Source of the DNA: Pseudomonas mucoides
Lineage (GTDB): Bacteria > Pseudomonadota > Gammaproteobacteria > Pseudomonadales > Pseudomonadaceae
Direction: 5' to 3'
Length of the DNA: 64,000 nucleotides
Assembly: GCF_015461845.1 (NCBI RefSeq)
Contig: NZ_JACOPW010000002.1
Coordinates: forward strand, 1,116,001 to 1,180,000
Position numbers and translations under genes: made by a program. Position 1 is the stretch's first letter. Each line of letters opens with the position of its first letter. Of the stretch, positions 17,407 through 26,709 are shown one piece after another. The notes beneath the pieces were generated by a model. That model searched no databases and was not told where the DNA came from. It saw only the letters and a program-made list of their open reading frames with translations.

Positions 17407-17593
17407 GATTGTTCTCCCGTGAGATAACTTAAGGCTAGATCAAACTTGGCAGTTGTCGATATGGCACAGAACGTGCCGCATCCTCTCGAACGCCGCACAC
17501 CCTCAACGCCCGATGGATGACTTATCGAGTATCGCTCGATACCCTACCTCCCAGTTCCCAGCCCAACGCCCCTTTCACCCAGGCGAGCATGTC

Positions 17594-19099
17594 ATGAAAT
17601 CCCCCGCAGGTTTGCTGCTGTCGGCTATCGAACTGGACCGTACCAGCGCCATTCCCCTGTACCGCCAACTGTATCTGCAAATTCGCAAACAGATACTCAA
17701 CGGCAGAATCCAGGGCGGCGTGCGTCTGCCGTCGACGCGGACCTTGAGCCAGGAATTGGGGCTGTCGCGGATCACCATTCTCAATGCGTTCGATCAGTTG
17801 ATTGCCGAAGGTTTTCTGGCCTCGCGCACCGGTGCCGGTACGTACGTCGGCACGGAGTGGGAAAACCGGGGGATCGAGGACGAGCAAACGTCCCAGCCAC
17901 CGCGCCTGTCGGACCTGAGCCAGTCAATGCTGTCGCTGCGCAGCGATCATTTTCGCGGGGTGTCCTATGCCGACTGGGACCCTGCGACCCCAACCTCTTT
18001 CCTGCCCAGCCACAGCACCTATGAAGCCTTCCCGCAGGCGATCTGGCGGCGCCTGATGAACCGTCATCTGCTCAAGCCCACCAAGGCCATTCTGGGTTAT
18101 GGCGAATTGCAAGGCTTGCAGGCGTTTCGCGCGGCGATTGCCGAATACGTTTTCGATGCGCGGGGCATCGACTGCGATGCCGGGCAAGTCGTGATCGTTT
18201 CCGGCGCGCAGCAAGCGTTCAACCTGCTGGGCATGTTGCTGCTCAATCCGCAGGACAGCGTCTGGATGGAAGATCCGGGGCACATCGCCGCGCGCATTGC
18301 GTTGCAGGCCCAAGGGGCGCAGGTGATTCCCTTGCGTATAGATGAACAGGGGATCGACGTCCAGCAAGGCCTGGCCGAGTGCCCTGATGCCCGCCTGGTG
18401 TTTTGTACGCCGTCGCGCCAGCACCCGTTGGGTGTCACCCTCAGTTATGCGCGGCGCCAGGCGCTGATCGACTGGGCGGCGCAGCATCAGAGCTGGATCA
18501 TCGAGGACGATTGCGACAGTGAGTTTCGCTACAGTGGCCGCCTCCTGCCGGCGCTGTATGCCATGGACCAGATGGCCCGGGTGATCTACGTCGGTACGTT
18601 CAGCAAAGTGCTCTTCCCGTCACTGCGACTGGGTTACGTGATTCTGCCGCAGGCACTGGTCGAACCCTTTTGCACGTTGCGTGCGGTGATGGATCGCAGC
18701 CCGCCCACCCTGCTTCAGGCGACGACAGCAGACTTCATGGGCGAAGGCCACTTTCTGGGGCACATCCGCCGCATGCGTGCGCTGTACAAGGCGCGCCAGC
18801 AGGCCTTGATCGGAGAGCTTGAAAAGCAGATTGGCAGCTTTTTCAGGATCACCCCGGCGGACGCCGGCATGCACCTGATCGCCTGGCTGCCCGCCGAACT
18901 CAGTGACATCGAAGTTGCCCGGCAACTGGCCCAGCGCAACATCCACACCTACGCCTTGAGCGACTACCGCATCCAGCATGCCCTGCCGCCGGCGCTGTTG
19001 ATCGGCTTTGCCGGCACACCCGAACACCAGGCCCGGGAGCGTGTCGAGGCGCTGGCCCAAGCCTTGCGCGCATTGGGTTATCTGCCGCCGACCACTTGA
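17594..19099 (+). CDS. MocR/PdxR-type regulator (GntR HTH plus aminotransferase domain)
   Basis: A 501-residue regulator. An N-terminal GntR winged helix (about residues 15-85, with SAIPLYRQLYLQIRKQIL and SRITILNAFDQLIAEGFL) is joined to a fold-type I aminotransferase-like domain. The PLP-lysine segment is visible as YVGTFSKVLFPSLRLGY. Such proteins sense PLP or a PLP adduct with an amino compound. The start at 17594 is where the family's N-terminus begins; the frame is open back to 17453 without a better site. It precedes and probably controls the isomerase/MFS pair. The effector is unknown. Confidence 0.88.
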   Translation: MKSPAGLLLSAIELDRTSAIPLYRQLYLQIRKQILNGRIQGGVRLPSTRTLSQELGLSRITILNAFDQLIAEGFLASRTGAGTYVGTEWENRGIEDEQTSQPPRLSDLSQSMLSLRSDHFRGVSYADWDPATPTSFLPSHSTYEAFPQAIWRRLMNRHLLKPTKAILGYGELQGLQAFRAAIAEYVFDARGIDCDAGQVVIVSGAQQAFNLLGMLLLNPQDSVWMEDPGHIAARIALQAQGAQVIPLRIDEQGIDVQQGLAECPDARLVFCTPSRQHPLGVTLSYARRQALIDWAAQHQSWIIEDDCDSEFRYSGRLLPALYAMDQMARVIYVGTFSKVLFPSLRLGYVILPQALVEPFCTLRAVMDRSPPTLLQATTADFMGEGHFLGHIRRMRALYKARQQALIGELEKQIGSFFRITPADAGMHLIAWLPAELSDIEVARQLAQRNIHTYALSDYRIQHALPPALLIGFAGTPEHQARERVEALAQALRALGYLPPTT

Positions 19100-19114
19100 G
19101 GCGAGGCAAGTGGT
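19091..19114 (+). terminator. hairpin at the end of the mocR gene
   Basis: ACCACTTG (19091-19098) and CAAGTGGT (19107-19114) form an 8-bp stem that includes the stop codon in its 5' arm and loop. Only a weak T-rich tail follows, so termination may be partial. Confidence 0.4.
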
Positions 19115-19128
19115 CTTATCAAATAACT

Positions 19129-19143
19129 GATAGTGGATCTATC
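19129..19143. promoter_or_regulatory. palindrome upstream of the isomerase gene
   Basis: GATAG-N5-CTATC is a perfect 5-bp inverted repeat in the 112-bp gap between mocR and the isomerase gene. It is a candidate regulator site for the neighbouring MocR protein. No assignment can be proved from sequence. Confidence 0.35.
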
Positions 19144-19211
19144 GAGAGTTCCTGACTGGCGCGATAAAGGCTGCGCCGGCAGACCCGGTGTCTGAACCAG
19201 GAACGACTCTA

Positions 19212-20282
19212 ATGAACAATAAGATCCAGGAACGATTCAACGCCTTGCTGAGCCATAAAGTGGTCGAAGACGGGGCTGTCCCCGTGCTCACGGATGCACT
19301 GGCCCGGCGGTTGCTTGAGCGTCTGGGGCAATTGCGTCTGTTTGCCCACGCCTACCCGCTACTGACCAACCTCACCCACGGCCGTGTGACCCCGGCCGAC
19401 CTGCTGGACTTCGCCTATCGCCACGAGCTGCAAGGCCTGAGCCTGCACTTGCTCGACGGCGAGGAAAACAGCCTGAGCCAGATGTCACCCGTGCAACTCC
19501 AGGCGTTTGCCGCCAAGGCCAAGGCGCTGGGGCTGGATGTACACCTGGAAATCAGCAGCACGCGGAAAAAGGATGTCAACCAGGTGATCGCCATCGCCAG
19601 GGCGCTGGGGGTGCGCAACATCCGTGTTTACTCGCGTTACGAGGGCATGCTGTCACAGGTCATGGAGATCATCGAAACCGACCTGCAGTACCTCGCGCAG
19701 CAAGCCGATGAACACGACCTGTTCTTTGACTTCGAGCAGCATGAAGAACTCAAGAGCGGCGAAATCGCGCAACTGCTCAATCGCCTCAACCACCCTCGCC
19801 TGCATGCCCTGTTCGACTTCGGCAACATGATCAATGCCTGCGAACAGCCTTTGCAGGCCCTGCGCAACCTGGGGCCGCACATCCGCCAGACGCACATGAA
19901 AGGCGTACGCATCGTCCCCGAACACAACGGTTTCGGCCATTACGGTGTACTGCAGGGCAGCGACGAAGACGATCTACCCAGCGCCCGCCTGCTGTTCGAA
20001 TTGTTGATGCTGGGCGAAGCCACCCCACAGGTGATCGCCTTCATTCTCGAGCAGGAAAACCACTACGTGGCCCCCGCCTTCCGCCAGAGCATCGAGGCCG
20101 CTGATCCGTTTATTGCTTACCGGGAGATGAGCGAAACGCCGCTCCCGAACGGCTTCTCGCTGGAGCAAATGCTGGCCGATGAACACCGTTGGGCAAACAA
20201 CCAGGTCGCCTATGTCCGTAGCCTGCTGGCCGAACTGCGCACCTTGGCCGAACTGACCCTGGCCAGCCCTTCCAACGCCTGA
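19212..20282 (+). CDS. sugar phosphate isomerase/epimerase family protein
   Basis: A 356-residue xylose-isomerase-like TIM-barrel protein. Recognisable segments are LDVHLEISST, the FDFEQHEELKSGE acidic strand, LFDFGNMINA and HIRQTHMKGVRIV. The acidic and His residues at strand ends (Glu, Asp, His) match the metal site of this superfamily. Members epimerise or isomerise sugars, inositols or related polyols. The start at 19212 follows AGGA; an in-frame ATG at 19188 has no ribosome site. An MFS transporter follows 33 bp downstream, and a MocR regulator precedes it. The substrate is not identifiable. Confidence 0.78.
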   Translation: MNNKIQERFNALLSHKVVEDGAVPVLTDALARRLLERLGQLRLFAHAYPLLTNLTHGRVTPADLLDFAYRHELQGLSLHLLDGEENSLSQMSPVQLQAFAAKAKALGLDVHLEISSTRKKDVNQVIAIARALGVRNIRVYSRYEGMLSQVMEIIETDLQYLAQQADEHDLFFDFEQHEELKSGEIAQLLNRLNHPRLHALFDFGNMINACEQPLQALRNLGPHIRQTHMKGVRIVPEHNGFGHYGVLQGSDEDDLPSARLLFELLMLGEATPQVIAFILEQENHYVAPAFRQSIEAADPFIAYREMSETPLPNGFSLEQMLADEHRWANNQVAYVRSLLAELRTLAELTLASPSNA

Positions 20283-20315
20283 CCCTGACGACCCGATTAC
20301 GCCCGGAGAACAATA

Positions 20316-21581
20316 ATGACAACTCAAAACAAGGCCAAGTGGCTCCGATTCCTGATCCTCATCCTCGGGGGCGGCACCATCTACAAACTGGCCAACCTCA
20401 AGGACGCCTTTTACGTGCCCATGCAGGAATTCATGGGGTTGAGCCACACTGAAATCGGCATGCTGCTCAGTGCCAACGCGATCATCGCCACTGCGCTGTT
20501 TGTGCTGGGCGGCCTGCTCGCCGATCGCTACGACACGCGCAAGCTGATCCCCCTCGGCCTGATCGGCACCGGTGGCCTGGGGTTGTACCTGGCGACCTTT
20601 CCGCCCTTCAGCAATTTACTGATCGTGTTCAGTCTGTTAGCCGTGTGCGCCGACTGCCTGTTCTGGCCATCGCTGCTCAAAGCCATCCGCAACCTGGGTG
20701 ACGATCAGGAGCAAGGCCGGTTGTTCGGCCTGCTCGAAGGCGGGCGTGGCGTGGTGGATACACTGGTGGCGTTTTCGGCGCTGGGCGTGTTCGTCGCCAT
20801 GGGTTCGGGCGAAACCGGCCTGAAGTCGGCGATCCTGTTCTACTCGGTCATCGACATTTTGGCCGGCACCCTGACCTGGTTCCTGCTCAAGAGCGGCAAC
20901 GCGCAGTCGGTGGCCAAGCCCAAGAATGGCCTGGCGAACCTGATGGAAGCGATCAAGGTTCCAGGCATCTGGCTGGTCAGCCTCAACGTGTTCATGGTCT
21001 ACATCGTCTATTGCGGCCTGACCTATTTCATTCCCTACCTCAAGGAAATGTACGGGTTGCCCGTGGCATTGGTGGGCGCCTACGGCATCATCAACCAGTA
21101 CTTCCTGAAGATCCTCGGCGGACCTGCCGGCGGTTTTATTGCCGACAAGCAATTCAAGAGCACCAGTCGCTACCTGAAGTGGGCATTCCTGGCGCTGTTG
21201 CCGCTGATGGGCGTAATTATGTTGATTCCGAAAAGCCCGGGCTTCATCTATGCGGGCATGGCTGCCACCCTGTCCTTCGCCTTGATCGTGTTCTCCATGC
21301 GCGGGGTGTTCTGGGCGCCCATGGGTGAAGTCGGCATTCCCCAACACATCACCGGCTCGGCCTTCGGAATCGGTTGCCTGATCGGCTATGCGCCCGGCAT
21401 GTTTGCCTACGTCATCTACGGCGCGATCCTCGATCATTTCCCCGGTGAACAGGGTTACAACTATGTCTTCACCTTGATGAGCCTGCTGGCCGTCGTGGGC
21501 TTCATGGTGTCGAGCCTGCTTTATCAAGCGGTGCGCAAAAAATCCGTGACCACTGACGGCATGAGTGCGGCGCAAGCCTGA
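20316..21581 (+). CDS. MFS transporter (YihN-like)
   Basis: A 421-residue inner-membrane carrier with about 12 hydrophobic segments. The MFS motif GGLLADRYDTRKL lies after helix 2, and GGPAGGFIADKQFKS is its counterpart in the second half. The segment FWPSLLKAIRNLGDDQEQGR resembles the uncharacterised YihN group of enteric MFS proteins. The start at 20316 follows GGAG. It forms a pair with the upstream TIM-barrel isomerase (33-bp gap), so the two probably import and process one carbohydrate-like compound. Confidence 0.82.
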   Translation: MTTQNKAKWLRFLILILGGGTIYKLANLKDAFYVPMQEFMGLSHTEIGMLLSANAIIATALFVLGGLLADRYDTRKLIPLGLIGTGGLGLYLATFPPFSNLLIVFSLLAVCADCLFWPSLLKAIRNLGDDQEQGRLFGLLEGGRGVVDTLVAFSALGVFVAMGSGETGLKSAILFYSVIDILAGTLTWFLLKSGNAQSVAKPKNGLANLMEAIKVPGIWLVSLNVFMVYIVYCGLTYFIPYLKEMYGLPVALVGAYGIINQYFLKILGGPAGGFIADKQFKSTSRYLKWAFLALLPLMGVIMLIPKSPGFIYAGMAATLSFALIVFSMRGVFWAPMGEVGIPQHITGSAFGIGCLIGYAPGMFAYVIYGAILDHFPGEQGYNYVFTLMSLLAVVGFMVSSLLYQAVRKKSVTTDGMSAAQA

Positions 21582-21590
21582 TCGTCGAGT

Positions 21591-21623
21591 GCAGAGGTCA
21601 TCGGCATTGACGATGACCTCTGC
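21591..21623. terminator. bidirectional hairpin between MFS gene and rlhA
   Basis: A perfect 13-bp stem (21591-21603 with 21611-21623) with a 7-nt loop lies exactly between two converging genes. There is no long T tract, but its stability and position suggest shared termination. Confidence 0.75.
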
Positions 21624-21635
21624 CTCGCCCGTCAC

Positions 21636-23636
21636 TCAATGCGGCGCGCGAGGAATCGTCTTCAGTAGGTCTTCAGGGCTGATGTAACCCACCACCGGCT
21701 CTGAACCACTGCCCGGCAGTGGCAGGTCAAGGATGTGGCCCTTGATCTTGCCGATGACGTGCATTTCGCAAGGCTTGCAGTCGAACTTCAGGGTCAGCAC
21801 TTCGTCACCGTGCACCAGTTGCATTGGCGCGACTTTGGTGCGCACACCGGTCACGCCTTTGGCTTGCTTGGGGCACAGATTGAAAGAGAACCGCAGGCAG
21901 TGCTTGGTGATCATCACTGGCACTTCCCCGGTTTCTTCATGAGCCTCAAACGCCGCGTCGATCAGCTTGACGCCGTGGCGGTGATAGAAGTCCCGGGCCT
22001 TCTGGTTGTAGACGTTGGCCAGGAACGACAGGTGCGACTCCGGATACACCGGCGGCGGCGTGGTTTCGGCCTTGCGGTGACCTCGCGGGTGGGCGAGCAG
22101 CCGGGCCGCGGTCAATGCCTCGATCACTTCGCGACGCAAGGCTTTGAGCTGCGAGTTGGGAATGAAAAACGCCTGGGGTGCATCCAGCTCAATGGCAGTG
22201 GCGTGGTAGTCCGTGGTGCCCAATTGACCGAGCAGGTCGCGCAGTTGCTCCAAGGCCTGCTCCGGCTTGTTGGCCAGACCGAACGGACCGTCCAGCGACA
22301 GGCTCGCGCTGACGCCCTCCTCGCTCGTGGCGGTCAATTGCAGGCGCTGCTCATCCAGACGGGCCACCCAACTCAAACCGATACGGCGTTCGGCAGAAGT
22401 CTTCTGCAAGGCTTGCTGCCAGTTATGGTCAAGGTTGCGGCTCAGTGGATGGTTGGGCCGCAGCTTGAACATCCCGTCTGGCATCTCGTTGGGTTCGACC
22501 CGGTAGCGATAGCGCTTCTGGCCGTCTTCGAGGAATTCACCCTTGGGCTCGGCGATGTTGGCGCGGAAACCCACCACCTCGCGTTTGATCTGCACATTAA
22601 GGCCGTCGCCATTGGACAGCGGCTCGAAGGTCACCACCTGCAAATCACGCTTGCCGACCTTCTCCACCACGCCCACCGACAAACCGGTGAAGGTCGGTGA
22701 GTCGAAGGCGCCGATGTCGATCTTGCGATCAGTGACGAAGTAATCGGTGCTGCCACGGTGGAAGGTCTTGTCCGGGTCGGGCACGAAGAAGTGCGCGGTG
22801 CGGCCGCTGGAGGCCCGCGCCAGGTCCGGGCGGTCTTCCAGCACGTCGTCCAGACGCTGACGGTAATAGGCCGTGATGTTCTTCACATAGCCCATGTCCT
22901 TGTAGCGCCCTTCAATCTTGAACGAGCGAACCCCGGCTTCGACCAACGCCCGGATGTTGGCGCTCTGATTGTTGTCTTTCATCGACAGCAGGTGTTTTTC
23001 GTAGGCGACGACGCGGCCTTGGTCGTCCTTGAGGGTATAAGGCAAACGACAGGCCTGGGAGCAGTCGCCCCGGTTGGCACTACGACCGTTCTGGGCGTGA
23101 GAAATATTGCACTGCCCGGAGAACGCCACGCACAACGCGCCGTGGATGAAGAATTCGATCGCGGCATCGGTCTCGTCGGCGATGGCGCGAATCTCTTGCA
23201 GGTTCAGCTCGCGGGCCAATACCAGTTGGGAGAAACCCGCCTGGTCCAGAAACTTCGCCCGTGCCAGCGTGCGGATGTCGGTCTGGGTGCTGGCGTGCAG
23301 CTCAATCGGCGGGATATCCAGCTCCATCACCCCCAGATCCTGAACGATCAACGCGTCGACGCCGGCATCGTACAACTGGTGAATCAGCTTGCGCGCCGGC
23401 TCCAGTTCGTTGTCATGCAGGATCGTGTTGATCGTGGTGAACACGCGGGCGTGATAGCGACGGGCGAACTCCACGAGTTGCGCAATATCGCTGACTTCGT
23501 TGCAGGCATTGTGCCGGGCGCCGAAGCTCGGGCCACCGATGTACACGGCGTCGGCGCCATGCAGGATGGCCTCGCGAGCGATGCTCACGTCACGGGCGGG
23601 GCTGAGCAATTCCAGGTGATGTTTGGGAAGAGACAT
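21636..23636 (-). CDS. rlhA: 23S rRNA C2501 5-hydroxylase (peptidase U32 family)
   Basis: A 666-residue protein of the U32 family, in the YdcP/RlhA branch. RlhA hydroxylates C2501 of 23S rRNA using an iron-sulfur centre and prephenate-dependent chemistry. The U32 core is clear: ELLSPARD, ELHASTQTDIRTLARAKFL, and the cysteines Cys169, Cys176, Cys192 and Cys196 that ligate the cluster (with the SGQCNISH segment between). The long C-terminal half (DUF3656-like) distinguishes it from the shorter YegQ/TrhP. The start at 23636 (MSLPKHH) is where similarity begins; no strong ribosome site is seen. It stands alone, converging on the MFS gene. Confidence 0.88.
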   Translation of the reverse strand: MSLPKHHLELLSPARDVSIAREAILHGADAVYIGGPSFGARHNACNEVSDIAQLVEFARRYHARVFTTINTILHDNELEPARKLIHQLYDAGVDALIVQDLGVMELDIPPIELHASTQTDIRTLARAKFLDQAGFSQLVLARELNLQEIRAIADETDAAIEFFIHGALCVAFSGQCNISHAQNGRSANRGDCSQACRLPYTLKDDQGRVVAYEKHLLSMKDNNQSANIRALVEAGVRSFKIEGRYKDMGYVKNITAYYRQRLDDVLEDRPDLARASSGRTAHFFVPDPDKTFHRGSTDYFVTDRKIDIGAFDSPTFTGLSVGVVEKVGKRDLQVVTFEPLSNGDGLNVQIKREVVGFRANIAEPKGEFLEDGQKRYRYRVEPNEMPDGMFKLRPNHPLSRNLDHNWQQALQKTSAERRIGLSWVARLDEQRLQLTATSEEGVSASLSLDGPFGLANKPEQALEQLRDLLGQLGTTDYHATAIELDAPQAFFIPNSQLKALRREVIEALTAARLLAHPRGHRKAETTPPPVYPESHLSFLANVYNQKARDFYHRHGVKLIDAAFEAHEETGEVPVMITKHCLRFSFNLCPKQAKGVTGVRTKVAPMQLVHGDEVLTLKFDCKPCEMHVIGKIKGHILDLPLPGSGSEPVVGYISPEDLLKTIPRAPH

Positions 23637-23789
23637 ATTTTTTATCTGGTTATCACGGTAGGTGCGCATTGTAGCGGGCAAAAACGAGATGGGCACGTGG
23701 GGCGACGGAATGAGGGTTGTTGCACACCTGCACAGCAAAAGCAGCACTTGCCGACACCCACTTGCAGCGAGTGTCAGCAAGGGGTCGCA

Positions 23790-25271
23790 CTACTTCGATA
23801 CCACCACCGCCGGTGGCTGCCAGCTGCCTTCGCCAGGGGGAAGAATCGAAGGCGGTGCGGTCTTCGGCCAGTAGAGACGCATCACCAGATAGACCGTGTC
23901 GTCAGGTGCCGGCAGCCAGTTGGCTTCCTTGGCCTTGCCGGGGGAGTCCTTCTGGATGTAAATCGTCAGTGAGCCATCCGTGTTTTTCTTCATGGCCGAC
24001 AGCATCGGCGAATTGATCAGGTAACGGTTGAGCGGATTCTTGATCAGCAGTTGGCTCTTGCCGTCGTACAGGGTCACCGACCAAAAGGCATTGACCGGCG
24101 GCAGCTTGCCGGCCGGGAAGGTAAGCGTGTAGTTGCGCTTGCTGGTATCCAGCGTCTGGCCGTTGCCGTCGGTGCGGGTATAGGGGTACATCGCCTCAAC
24201 GGCGTCATTGCCGTAAAGGCCGCCCTTCGCGGCACCGGCACGCATCAGCCAGTCGGCCTTGTAGAACGCCTGGTCGCCGAAGAACGCACCGACGTTCCAG
24301 CCATTGATGTTTTTCATGCCGCTCGAGAGAAACTGGTCCACCTTCTCATCGCCGGCCTTCATTCCCAGCAAGACTACCGCTTTGTGTTCGAGCGAGAGGT
24401 CTTTGAATTCGAAGCGCCGGCCGGGGCCTACGCCGATGCTGGCCAGCTTCGCCCGGATCTGCTTGTCGTCAGCCGATGGCGGCACATACTCCAACGCGGC
24501 CGACAGGTACTCGAAGAAATTGTCCTTGATCCCCGCCGTGGTGGCCGGTACGAAATCAATCTTCGGGGCCGCGGGCGGCGCTGGTTGATGGAGGAAGGCT
24601 GAAAGCGGCTGGACCTTGTAACCCGCCTGAACCTTCTCGACATTGGGCATGTCGGCTGGATTGAACAACTGGGTCCGGATCAACGTCAGGGCAAAGGGGG
24701 TCGTGGAGGTGAACACTTTATCGATGCCAGGCGGTGTCGCCCCTTTCCAGTCAGGGCCTGCAATCAGATAGCTCCCGGGCGCGCTGGCCGTTGCCCGGCT
24801 GCCGATGTAGCCAAAGTTATAGGTGTTGCCGTCGATCAGCTGCACCGAGTAATAGCGCTTTTTGGAGACTGCCGGCACGGTGATCACCAGAGGCTCGGCA
24901 CGCAGGTCGGTCCAAAGTATCGAGTATGGAGTGTCGCTGTTTGGCGTAATGACGGCAGTGTCAGCGGGCGTCGCGACCCGATGTTCGTTATACAGTCGGT
25001 TGAAGGGCGCCTTGAACTGGCTGGACTTGGGGTCCACCGCGAACTCGTTCATCACGGCGTAGTTCATCACCAGCGGCAGGCCGTAGATAAAGCCTTCCTC
25101 GGCGATAGCCTTCGTCTGTTCGAGGCTCGGCGCGGGTACGCCCTTGGCCACATCAGCCTTGTCTGCCTGTGTGATCGGATCGTTCTTGCTCGCACATCCC
25201 GTGAAAAGCGTTGAACCCACCACGACAAGTGCCGCAACTAATGTCCAGCCCCGGTTAAACGTCCTGTTCAT
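23790..25271 (-). CDS. DUF1254/DUF1214 domain lipoprotein
   Basis: A 493-residue exported lipoprotein. The signal peptide ends in LFTGC, so the Cys is lipid-modified. The N-terminal half contains the DUF1254 segment (FIYGLPLVMNYAVM, TPNSDTPYSILWTDLR, YYSVQLIDGNTYNFGYIG). The C-terminal half has DUF1214 (AFWSVTLYDGKSQLLIKN, YIQKDSPGK, NWLPAPDD). This family is widespread in soil bacteria and has no established reaction. The start at 25271 follows GAGGTGG. It is downstream of and on the same strand as the NepI-like exporter, with 118 bp between them. I do not assign a function. Confidence 0.85.
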   Translation of the reverse strand: MNRTFNRGWTLVAALVVVGSTLFTGCASKNDPITQADKADVAKGVPAPSLEQTKAIAEEGFIYGLPLVMNYAVMNEFAVDPKSSQFKAPFNRLYNEHRVATPADTAVITPNSDTPYSILWTDLRAEPLVITVPAVSKKRYYSVQLIDGNTYNFGYIGSRATASAPGSYLIAGPDWKGATPPGIDKVFTSTTPFALTLIRTQLFNPADMPNVEKVQAGYKVQPLSAFLHQPAPPAAPKIDFVPATTAGIKDNFFEYLSAALEYVPPSADDKQIRAKLASIGVGPGRRFEFKDLSLEHKAVVLLGMKAGDEKVDQFLSSGMKNINGWNVGAFFGDQAFYKADWLMRAGAAKGGLYGNDAVEAMYPYTRTDGNGQTLDTSKRNYTLTFPAGKLPPVNAFWSVTLYDGKSQLLIKNPLNRYLINSPMLSAMKKNTDGSLTIYIQKDSPGKAKEANWLPAPDDTVYLVMRLYWPKTAPPSILPPGEGSWQPPAVVVSK

Positions 25272-25389
25272 GTCCACCTCGTTTGTTCTGAGCAAGTTGG
25301 CACCACGCCAGTCTGACGACTGAATGCCTGCAAGAACCCTAGGCACAGGGTTCCGGCTCGTCAAACGGACAAGGACAATTTTGAGTTCA

Positions 25390-26610
25390 TCACTGATTGA
25401 CGGTGCTTCGCGATGTGAACAAGGCCATCACTGCCGCGAGCACCAGCAAGATAGCGCTGGCGAGAAAGGTCATGCGATAGCCGCTCCCGTCGAACAACAG
25501 CCCGCCGAGGGTAGAGCCCAGGGCAATGGATAGCTGAATGACCGCCACCATCAGGCCGCCACCGGCTTCAGCATCCTTGGGCAACGCCTTGGCCAACCAC
25601 GACCACCACCCCACAGGTGCCGCCGTCGCGATCAGGCCCCACAGCCCCAGTAATACAAAAGCAGCCACGACGCCACCGCCAAGGACAATCAAGGACAGTG
25701 CAATGGCGGCCATTAAGAGTGGAATGCTGACCAGGACGCGGTACAGGCCGGTTTTCAGGAAACTGCCGATCAGAAGGGTCCCGACAAAACCCGCCACGCC
25801 GATGACCAGCAGGATCATCGACAACAGGGAGACCTCTACACCCGTGACGGTCTCCAGAAACGGGCGCAGATAGGTGAACAATACAAACTGCCCCATGAAG
25901 AAAATGCCCACGCTCAACATGCCGAAACGGACCAATCGGCTCTTCAACAATCGAAAGACATTGCCCGTGCCCGCTTTACGCGGCGTCGCCGTCATGGCTG
26001 GCAGGCTGATCCACTGCCAGATCAATGCGATGATCGCTACCGGAATCAGGCAGAGAAAAGCACCCCGCCAACCGATGACACTCCCCAGATAGCTTCCCAG
26101 TGGGGCGGCCACTACGGTTGCCAGCGCATTGCCGCCGTTGAAGACTGCCAGCGCCTTGGGCACGCTATGGGACGGTACCAGGCGCATGGCCATTGCCGCC
26201 GACATCGACCAGAACCCGCCGATCACCACGCCGATCAGCGCACGCCCCATCATGTACACCGTATAGTTTGGCGCCAGACCGACCACCAGCCCCGACACGC
26301 ACATAATCCCGGTCAGTAGCAGCAACAGCGTCTTGCGGTCCATGGCGCCCGCAAGCCTGGAAATCGAAAGGCTTGTCAGCACCGCGAAAGCGCCGGAGAT
26401 GGCAATCCCATACCCGGCCAGTCCTTCACTGATGTGCAGATCCGACGCAATCGGCGTGAGTAAACTGACAGGCATGAACTCGGAGGCGATCAGCGCGAAT
26501 ACGCACAGTGTCATCGCAAAGATGCCACTCCAGTAAGCCGGCCGTTCCCCAGTTCCCGGCGTGCCGAGGGCATCACCTGTCGGGGTGTCGAATACAGGTG
26601 TCTCGCTCAT
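25390..26610 (-). CDS. MFS exporter, NepI-like (DHA1 family)
   Basis: A 406-residue inner-membrane proton antiporter with about 12 hydrophobic segments. It resembles E. coli NepI, an exporter of purine ribonucleosides, over long stretches: EFMPVSLLTPIASDL, GGFWSMSAAMAMRLVP and VPKALAVFNGGNALATVVAAPLGS. The relation to sugar-efflux and AraJ-type transporters is more distant. It is divergent from a LysR gene with an apparent LysR box between them. The natural substrate is not certain; NepI-like activity is the best guess. Confidence 0.82.
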   Translation of the reverse strand: MSETPVFDTPTGDALGTPGTGERPAYWSGIFAMTLCVFALIASEFMPVSLLTPIASDLHISEGLAGYGIAISGAFAVLTSLSISRLAGAMDRKTLLLLLTGIMCVSGLVVGLAPNYTVYMMGRALIGVVIGGFWSMSAAMAMRLVPSHSVPKALAVFNGGNALATVVAAPLGSYLGSVIGWRGAFLCLIPVAIIALIWQWISLPAMTATPRKAGTGNVFRLLKSRLVRFGMLSVGIFFMGQFVLFTYLRPFLETVTGVEVSLLSMILLVIGVAGFVGTLLIGSFLKTGLYRVLVSIPLLMAAIALSLIVLGGGVVAAFVLLGLWGLIATAAPVGWWSWLAKALPKDAEAGGGLMVAVIQLSIALGSTLGGLLFDGSGYRMTFLASAILLVLAAVMALFTSRSTVNQ

Positions 26611-26664
26611 CCTTAGTACTCCGTTCCAGATAGGTGACAGAGCTTGACGGATTCGAGATACCTT

Positions 26665-26681
26665 GATTAGTAGGTGTAATC
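26665..26681. promoter_or_regulatory. LysR-type box between nepI-like gene and lysR
   Basis: GATTA-N7-TAATC is an interrupted dyad in the 99-bp divergent region. It matches the T-N11-A form of LysR recognition sites and lies 28 bp before the LysR start, which fits autoregulation and control of the exporter. Confidence 0.55.
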
Positions 26682-26709
26682 TTCATGTGCTTTTGAGAAA
26701 AACTCAGCA

